The position numbers and the translations under genes were made by a program. Positions 7,436-11,521 of a stretch of 11,521 bases of DNA are shown here, one piece after another; the first letter of the stretch is position 1, and each line of letters opens with the position of its first letter. The stretch lies in assembly GCA_900556945.1 (NCBI GenBank), contig USQP01000010.1, forward strand, positions 1 through 11,521, written 5' to 3'. This stretch comes from an uncultured Clostridium sp. Lineage in GTDB: Bacteria; Bacillota; Clostridia; TANB77; CAG-508. The notes beneath the pieces were generated by a model. It was not told the DNA's origin and did no database searches. It worked only from the letters and a program-made list of their open reading frames with translations.

Positions 7436-7603
7436 TGAAATCGATTGAAAGCAGCAATCTGCACATTTTCGCTATTTATTTTTAACTTTGATGTACTAGC
7501 TGTACACCTTTAGCTTAAAGTAAATATCAAAAATGCACAGCTTACTACTTTGAATCAATTTTTAAAACAATGATAGAAAAGAAGAAAAGGAGGTAAGTAA
7601 TTA
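7436..7603 (+). other. Multibranched structured spacer rpsN-rpsH
   Basis: A three-part fold is visible. GATTGA (7443-7448) pairs with TCAATT (7555-7560) as the closing stem. GCAG (7451-7454) and CTGC (7459-7462) make a hairpin. The main arm runs CATTTT (7464-7469) with AAAATG (7530-7535), then TATTTA (7473-7478) with TAAATA (7521-7526) across a symmetric 3x3 internal loop, and TGTAC (7492-7496) with GTACA (7502-7506) at the tip. The rpsH SD (AAGGAGGT) is at 7587-7594. No gene is seen in these 168 nt, and the element does not obviously match the repeated one. Confidence 0.5.
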
Positions 7604-8002
7604 ATGAATATTACAGATCCAATAGCAGATATGTTAACAAGAATTAGAAATGCAAATAGTTCAAAGCATAAAACAGTTGATGTTCCAGCTTCTAATATGA
7701 AACTAGGAATTGCTGAAATACTATTTAAAGAAGGATATATAAAAGCTTTTGAAGAAATTAAAGATGATACGCAAGGAATGATAAGAATTACTTTAAAATA
7801 TGATGAAAAAGGTACAAGAGTAATTGATGGTTTAAAAAGAATTAGTAAACCAGGATTAAGAGTATATGCTTCAAAAGATGAATTACCAAAAGTTTTAAAT
7901 GGACTAGGAATTGCTATTATTTCTACATCAAAAGGACTAAAAACTGATAAAGAAGCAAGAGAATTAGGAATTGGCGGAGAAGTATTAGCTTATGTTTGGT
8001 AA
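7604..8002 (+). CDS. rpsH: 30S ribosomal protein S8
   Basis: S8 is a primary 16S rRNA-binding protein of the central domain; in E. coli it represses the spc operon. The 132-residue product has normal length with [15 protein letters not shown] at the start and the C-terminal family signature [28 protein letters not shown]. The SD AAGGAGGT (7587-7594) lies 9 nt before the ATG. Both flanking spacers are long and folded, so an S8-binding mimic in one of them is conceivable, but I could not identify the helix 21 features in them. Confidence 0.98.
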   Translation: MNITDPIADMLTRIRNANSSKHKTVDVPASNMKLGIAEILFKEGYIKAFEEIKDDTQGMIRITLKYDEKGTRVIDGLKRISKPGLRVYASKDELPKVLNGLGIAIISTSKGLKTDKEARELGIGGEVLAYVW

Positions 8003-8024
8003 TTAAAGCAAAATATAAAATAAG

Positions 8025-8100
8025 GGAAAATACTAATTTACAAGAGGTAGAGGACTTTCCTTAGCCTCGAGTGGATGGAAGCAAAAGTAAGGTGTTTTCC
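8025..8100 (+). repeat. Structured spacer element, copy D (rpsH-rplF)
   Basis: GGAAAATAC (8025-8033) pairs along its full length with GTGTTTTCC (8092-8100), 9 bp with one G-U. Inside, GAGG (8044-8047) pairs with CCTC (8065-8068) and AGGA (8051-8054) with TCCT (8058-8061), separated by a symmetric TAG/TAG internal loop. The 5' half (AGGGAAAATACTAATTTACA, then GTAGAG) and the 3' arm (AAGGTGTTTTCC) align by eye with the copies before rpsE and rplO. The rplF SD follows at about 8114-8121. Confidence 0.5.
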
Positions 8101-8130
8101 ATGATAATAGAAAAAAGGAGGGAAATTAAC

Positions 8131-8667
8131 ATGTCAAGAATAGGAAACAAACCTATTACAGTACCTGCAGAAGTTCAAGTGAAAATAGATGGACAAAAAA
8201 TCACGGTAACAGGACCAAAAGGTACATTAGAAAGAGAAATACATAAAAATATTTCTGTTACAATGGAAGGGAATATTATCAAAACAACAAGAATTGATGA
8301 TGAGCCAGCTAATAGAAGTTTACATGGATTAACAAGAACTTTAATTAACAATATGATTATTGGTGTAACAAGTGCATATAGTAAAGAATTACAAATTAAT
8401 GGTGTTGGATACAGAGTAGCAAAACAAGGGAATAACTTAAATCTAACATTAGGATATTCACATCCAGTAATATTTGAAGCACCAGCTGGAATTTCTTTTG
8501 ATGTTCCAAATCCTAATACAATTATCGTGAAAGGAATCGATAAAGAATTAGTTGGTCAAACAGCAGCAGTTATAAGAACAAAAAGACCACCAGAAGTATA
8601 TAGAGGTAAAGGTATTAAATATGCTGATGAGGTTATTAGACGTAAAGAAGGAAAGACAGGTAAATAA
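8131..8667 (+). CDS. rplF: 50S ribosomal protein L6
   Basis: L6 sits near the GTPase-associated region, by the sarcin-ricin loop, and consists of two similar domains. The 178-residue product begins [19 protein letters not shown] and contains [52 protein letters not shown] and the C-terminal [23 protein letters not shown]. The frame is open to a GTG at 8071, but those 20 codons run through a structured element and have no SD. The ATG at 8131 follows AAGGAGGG by about 9 nt and gives the standard family start. Confidence 0.98.
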   Translation: MSRIGNKPITVPAEVQVKIDGQKITVTGPKGTLEREIHKNISVTMEGNIIKTTRIDDEPANRSLHGLTRTLINNMIIGVTSAYSKELQINGVGYRVAKQGNNLNLTLGYSHPVIFEAPAGISFDVPNPNTIIVKGIDKELVGQTAAVIRTKRPPEVYRGKGIKYADEVIRRKEGKTGK

Positions 8668-8671
8668 ATTT

Positions 8672-8700
8672 TAAGCATGGTGCTTATAGTCAATTTTTGA
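8672..8700 (+). other. Hairpins in the rplF-rplR spacer
   Basis: TAAGCA (8672-8677) pairs perfectly with TGCTTA (8681-8686) over a 3-nt loop. TCAA (8690-8693) pairs with TTGA (8697-8700). The spacer is only 56 nt and the rplR SD follows at 8710-8715. There is no T run directly after the first stem, so it is not a convincing terminator. Confidence 0.35.
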
Positions 8701-8723
8701 ACATCAAGAAAGGAGAAGTAAAA

Positions 8724-9083
8724 ATGGTTAAGAAGACAGATAGAAAAATGGAAAGAACAAGAAGACATATAAGAGTTAGAAGAAAAATATCTGGAACAGC
8801 TGAAAGACCAAGATTATGTGTATATAGAAGTAATACAAATCTATATGTGCAAATTATTGATGATGTTACAGGAAATACATTGGTTTCAGCTTCAACACTA
8901 GATAAAGAAGTGAAAACAAAACATGCTAATAAGGAAGCTGCTAAAGAATTAGGATTACTAATTAGCAAAAAAGCTGCAACTAAAAATATAAAGACAGTAG
9001 TTTTTGATCGTAGCGGATATATATATCATGGCGTGGTAAAAGAATTAGCAGAAGCTGCAAGAGAAGGCGGATTAAACTTCTAA
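8724..9083 (+). CDS. rplR: 50S ribosomal protein L18
   Basis: L18 binds 5S rRNA with L5 and attaches it to the large subunit. The 119-residue product starts [37 protein letters not shown] and ends with [26 protein letters not shown], both typical. The ATG at 8724 lies 8 nt after AAGGAG (8710-8715). An in-frame TTG at 8697 would add nine residues but has no SD and sits in a hairpin. The 169-nt spacer after it is the longest between genes in this window. Confidence 0.97.
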   Translation: MVKKTDRKMERTRRHIRVRRKISGTAERPRLCVYRSNTNLYVQIIDDVTGNTLVSASTLDKEVKTKHANKEAAKELGLLISKKAATKNIKTVVFDRSGYIYHGVVKELAEAAREGGLNF

Positions 9084-9100
9084 TTAATAAAAAGCTATTT

Positions 9101-9220
9101 TAAGGGGAAACACTTATTGATACATGTAGAGAATGTTATAGCTCTAGAAAAAGTAATGATATAGTGATAAAGTACTATCTATTTTTGAAGGAATGCCTAG
9201 AATAAAAGTGTAATCCCTTA
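9101..9220 (+). repeat. Structured spacer element, copy E (rplR-rpsE)
   Basis: TAAGGGG (9101-9107) pairs with TCCCTTA (9214-9220, one G-U). After a symmetric 3x3 internal loop, CACTT (9111-9115) pairs with AAGTG (9206-9210). Inside, TAGAG (9127-9131) pairs with CTCTA (9142-9146), and AT-rich pairing between about 9147 and 9190 suggests a further arm. The 5' segment (AGGGGAAACACTTATTGATA, then TAGAGAAT) and 3' segment (AAGTGTAATCC) align with the copies before rplF and rplO. At about 120 nt it is the largest copy. Confidence 0.5.
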
Positions 9221-9231
9221 CATTAACAAAG

Positions 9232-9238
9232 AAGGAGG
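9232..9238 (+). promoter_or_regulatory. rpsE SD with unusually long spacing
   Basis: AAGGAGG (9232-9238) is separated from the only suitable rpsE start (ATG 9253) by 14 nt, against about 7-11 nt for the other genes in this window. No in-frame ATG, GTG or TTG lies closer. Confidence 0.6.
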
Positions 9239-9252
9239 AAAAACTAAAACCT

Positions 9253-9738
9253 ATGGAAGAAAAAAATGAATTAAAAGAAAAAGTTGTTGCTATCAACAGA
9301 GTTGCTAAAGTTGTTAAAGGTGGTAGAACTTTCAGATTTAGTGCAGTAGTAGTTGTTGGTGACGAAAATGGTCATGTAGGTGTTGGGAATGGTAAGGCAG
9401 CTGAAGTTCCAGATGCTATCAAAAAAGCAATCCAAGAAGCAAAAAAGAATTTAGTCGAAGTACCAATTGTTGAAACAACCGTACCTCATGAATATGTTGG
9501 AACTTTTGGAAGTGCAAAAGTAATGTTAAAACCAGCAGCAATCGGTACTGGAGTTATTGCTGGAGGAAGCGTTAGACCAGTATTAGAATTAGCAGGTTAT
9601 AAAAATATAAGAACAAAGGTTATTGGAACAAACAATCCAAGAAATGTTGTTTATGCTACAATTGAAGGATTAAAATCAATGCAAACAATTGAAACAGTAG
9701 CTAAAAAAAGAGGAAAAAAAGTAGAAGATATTTTATAG
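9253..9738 (+). CDS. rpsE: 30S ribosomal protein S5
   Basis: S5 lies at the mRNA entry channel with S3 and S4 and influences decoding accuracy. The 161-residue product contains the double-stranded-RNA-binding N-domain ([45 protein letters not shown]) and the C-domain ([39 protein letters not shown]). The N-terminus [10 protein letters not shown] is slightly shorter than in B. subtilis. The SD-to-start distance is long at 14 nt. Directly downstream, where rpmD (L30) usually lies, is only a 122-nt structured spacer. Confidence 0.98.
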   Translation: MEEKNELKEKVVAINRVAKVVKGGRTFRFSAVVVVGDENGHVGVGNGKAAEVPDAIKKAIQEAKKNLVEVPIVETTVPHEYVGTFGSAKVMLKPAAIGTGVIAGGSVRPVLELAGYKNIRTKVIGTNNPRNVVYATIEGLKSMQTIETVAKKRGKKVEDIL

Positions 9739-9756
9739 TAATGAATAAAGAAAAAA

Positions 9757-9834
9757 AGAGGAAAACACATATTTATAAGGGGAGGAAATTTCTTATCCCT
9801 AGACAAATTTCCCTGAGTAAAGAAGTGTTCCTTT
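9757..9834 (+). repeat. Structured spacer element, copy C (rpsE-rplO, in place of rpmD)
   Basis: AGAGGAA (9757-9763) pairs with TTCCTTT (9828-9834, one G-U). After a two-base bulge, CAC (9766-9768) pairs with GTG (9825-9827). Inside, GGAAATTT (9784-9791) pairs perfectly with AAATTTCC (9805-9812) over a 13-nt loop. The 5' segment (AGGAAAACACATATTTATAA) and 3' arm (AAGTGTTCC, 9823-9831) align by eye with the copies before rplF and rpsE. The rplO SD (AAAGGAGGTG) starts at 9841. Confidence 0.5.
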
Positions 9835-9860
9835 CAAATTAAAGGAGGTGCAAGGCATAA

Positions 9861-10295
9861 ATGAAATTAGACGAATTAAAACCAGCTGCAAAAAAAGTAA
9901 AGAGAAATAGAGTAGGTCGTGGTATGGCTTCAGGAAATGGAAAAACTTCAGGAAGAGGTCATAAAGGACAGAAAGCAAGAAGTGGTGGAGGCGTAAGAAG
10001 AGGTTTTGAAGGAGGTCAAACACCATTATATAGAAGATTACCAAAAAGAGGATTTAATAATATACATGCTAATACATACACGGAAGTAACATTTAAGATG
10101 TTAAATAAAGTAAAAAATACAGAGGTTACAGCTGAAAGTTTATTAGAAGAAGGTATTATTGGAAAAATCAATGATGGTATCGTTATATTAGCAACAGGAA
10201 AATTAGAGAAAAAATTAAATGTTAAAGCGAAGAGATTTACAACAAAAGCAAAAGAAGAAATCGAAGCTTTAGGCGGAAAGGCTGAGGTGATTTAA
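9861..10295 (+). CDS. rplO: 50S ribosomal protein L15
   Basis: L15 is a late-assembly large-subunit protein with a long basic N-terminal extension that threads into 23S rRNA. The 144-residue product shows this extension ([20 protein letters not shown], then [32 protein letters not shown]) and the globular C-domain ending ALGGKAEVI. The ATG follows the strong SD AAAGGAGGTG (9841-9850) by about 10 nt. Its TAA stop directly abuts the secY TTG start, and the secY SD (GAGGTGA, 10284-10290) is inside its last codons, so secY translation is probably coupled to it. Confidence 0.98.
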   Translation: MKLDELKPAAKKVKRNRVGRGMASGNGKTSGRGHKGQKARSGGGVRRGFEGGQTPLYRRLPKRGFNNIHANTYTEVTFKMLNKVKNTEVTAESLLEEGIIGKINDGIVILATGKLEKKLNVKAKRFTTKAKEEIEALGGKAEVI

Positions 10296-11476
10296 TTGTT
10301 TCAAACAATAAAGAATGCATTAAAGACACCTGATGTTAGAAAAAGGATATTATATACATTATTACTAGTAGTAGTGTTTCGATTAGGATGCTATATAACA
10401 GTACCAGGAGTAAATAGCATAGCATTAAATGAAGCTATGTCTAATACAAATGGAATAGCAGGATTAATTGATATGATTTCAGGAGGAGCTTTTTCAAGAT
10501 TTTCTGTTTTTGCTATGTCAATTAGTCCATATATTACAGCTTCTATTGTGATTCAATTATTAGGGATGATTATTCCATCTTTAGAAAAATTAACAAAAGA
10601 AGGTGGAGAAGAAGGAAGAAAAAAGATAAACAGATATACAAAAATGCTAACTATAGTTTTAGCTTTAGTGGAAGGTATTGGTATTTATTTATCTTATAAA
10701 TCATCTGGAATATTTATAAATGATGGTTTTTTAACAGGACTATTAATAGTAACTGGTTTGGTTGCCGGTACATCAATATTAATGTGGTTAGGAGAACAAA
10801 TAACTAGCAAGGGAATTGGAAATGGAATATCATTATTAATTTTTATTGGTATCATTTCTAGACTACCAAGTGGAGTAACAACATTATGGAATTTAATCGT
10901 TACTGAATCAGGATTCAGTACAACAGGGTTATTAACAGCAATAGGAATTGTTGTAGGAGCAATTATTTTGGTAGCTGGAGTTGTATTTGTGCAACAAGCT
11001 GAAAGAAGAGTTCCAGTACAATATTCTAAAAAGGTAGTAGGAAGAAAAATGGTTGGAGCACAAAGTACACATATACCATTAAAACTTGCTATGGCAGGTG
11101 TTATGCCAGTAATTTTTGCTTCGTCATTTATGACATTTCCAGCTATGATTATTCAAATTTTTGTACAAGATATACAAAATCAAACTGGCTTTTTAGCAGG
11201 ATTATATAAATTTTCAATTGCTACATCAACATCATCAGTAGGATGGGGATATTCACTAGCAAATGCACTTGTTTATTTGCTATTAATTGTAGGATTTACA
11301 TTTTTCTATACTTATGCTACATTTAATCCAGCAGAAGTATCAAATAATATTAAGAAAAATGGAGGATTCATCCCAGGAATAAGAGCTGGTAAGCCAACAA
11401 CAGAATATTTATCATCAATTATATCTAAGTTAACATGGTTTGGAGGATTTTTCCTAGCATTAATAGCTATTATACC
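10296..11476 (+). CDS. secY: Protein translocase subunit SecY, TTG start, 3'-truncated
   Basis: SecY is the channel of the Sec translocon in the cytoplasmic membrane, working with SecE, SecG, SecA and the ribosome. Translation from TTG at 10296 (5 nt after GAGGTGA) gives MFQTIKNALKTPDVRKRILY, a standard SecY start. Hydrophobic segments lie at about 18-38, 70-93, 115-133, 145-165, 175-190, 212-232, 261-288 and two more downstream. The conserved cytoplasmic loops QQAERRVPVQY (about 233-243) and NPAEVSNNIKKNGGFIPGIR are present. About 394 native residues are seen against roughly 420-440 for the family, so the last membrane segment and tail are missing. The frame continues into adapter to a stop at 11516; that 12-residue tail is artefact. 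Confidence 0.97.
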
Positions 11477-11521
11477 CTGTCTCTTATACACATCTCCGAG
11501 CCCACGAGACGCGTAGTAATC
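11477..11521 (-). other. Nextera i7 (N7) sequencing adapter, reverse complement
   Basis: Positions 11477-11495 are the reverse-complement Tn5 mosaic end (CTGTCTCTTATACACATCT), 11496-11510 are CCGAGCCCACGAGAC, 11511-11518 are the index GCGTAGTA (reverse complement of the index at 9-16), and 11519-11521 start the P7 sequence. The boundary with genomic DNA is certain to within a base, because the final C of a proline codon could come from either side. Confidence 0.99.

Noticed and set aside
8071..8130. N-terminal extension of rplF from a GTG at 8071.
   Set aside because: The codons lie in a structured spacer and lack an [11 protein letters not shown] at 8131 is the family start and has an SD.
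8697..8723. TTG start adding nine residues to L18.
   Set aside because: No SD precedes it; the ATG at 8724 is well placed after AAGGAG.
9741..9842. A 33-codon ATG frame in the rpsE-rplO gap as a remnant of rpmD.
   Set aside because: It has no SD, no L30-like residues, and coincides with the structured element.
307..10295. Possible reassignment of TGA, since none of the 20 complete genes ends in TGA.
   Set aside because: All genes are full length without in-frame TGA and tryptophan is TGG throughout, so TGA is simply avoided as a stop here.
1..11521. Terminal inverted repeats of a transposon.
   Set aside because: The repeats are the Illumina Nextera adapter including an index; the mosaic end is a library reagent, not a resident Tn5.

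Overview
The insert (51-11476) is one contiguous piece of a bacterial S10-spc ribosomal protein supercluster, all on the + strand. The order is rpsJ rplC rplD rplW rplB rpsS rplV rpsC rplP rpmC rpsQ rplN rplX rplE rpsN rpsH rplF rplR rpsE rplO secY. The strong A+T bias, near-exclusive AGA arginine codons, AAGGAGG-type Shine-Dalgarno (SD) sites, zinc-ribbon S14 and protein sequences all point to a low-GC Bacillota, most likely an uncultured member of Clostridia. The code is standard: Trp is TGG and every stop is TAA or TAG.

Both ends are not genomic. Positions 1-50 and 11477-11521 are the Illumina Nextera i7 (N7) adapter with the same 8-base index in inverted orientation. The window therefore looks like one Tn5-tagmented fragment of about 11.4 kb carrying the same adapter at both ends. 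The secY frame runs into the adapter, so its last 12 translated residues are artefact and the real gene is truncated.

Layout: 51-306 is a structured leader with a terminator-like hairpin (97-127). 307-5282 holds the S10-operon genes from rpsJ to rpmC, mostly tightly packed. From 5283 on, rpsQ to secY, the genes are the usual ones but the spacers are unusually long. Eight spacers in the window exceed 100 nt (before rplC, rpsQ, rplX, rpsN, rpsH, rplF, rpsE and rplO), and each one folds by eye into closed stems ending a short distance before the next SD.

The most interesting observation is that five of these regions look like strongly diverged copies of one structured element. They lie in the rpsJ leader and before rpsQ, rplF, rpsE and rplO. 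They share a 5' arm near AGGRRAAAYAC, a TATTTATA-like segment, a GAGAAAT-like segment and, in four, a 3' arm near AAGTGTNNYCC. The closing stem is kept although its bases differ between copies. I do not recognise the family. rpmD (L30), normally between rpsE and rplO, is absent; that 122-nt gap holds one of the elements.

Together the genes encode ribosome components plus SecY, the translocon channel that receives nascent membrane and secreted proteins. The functional content is housekeeping; the novelty, if any, lies in the spacers.
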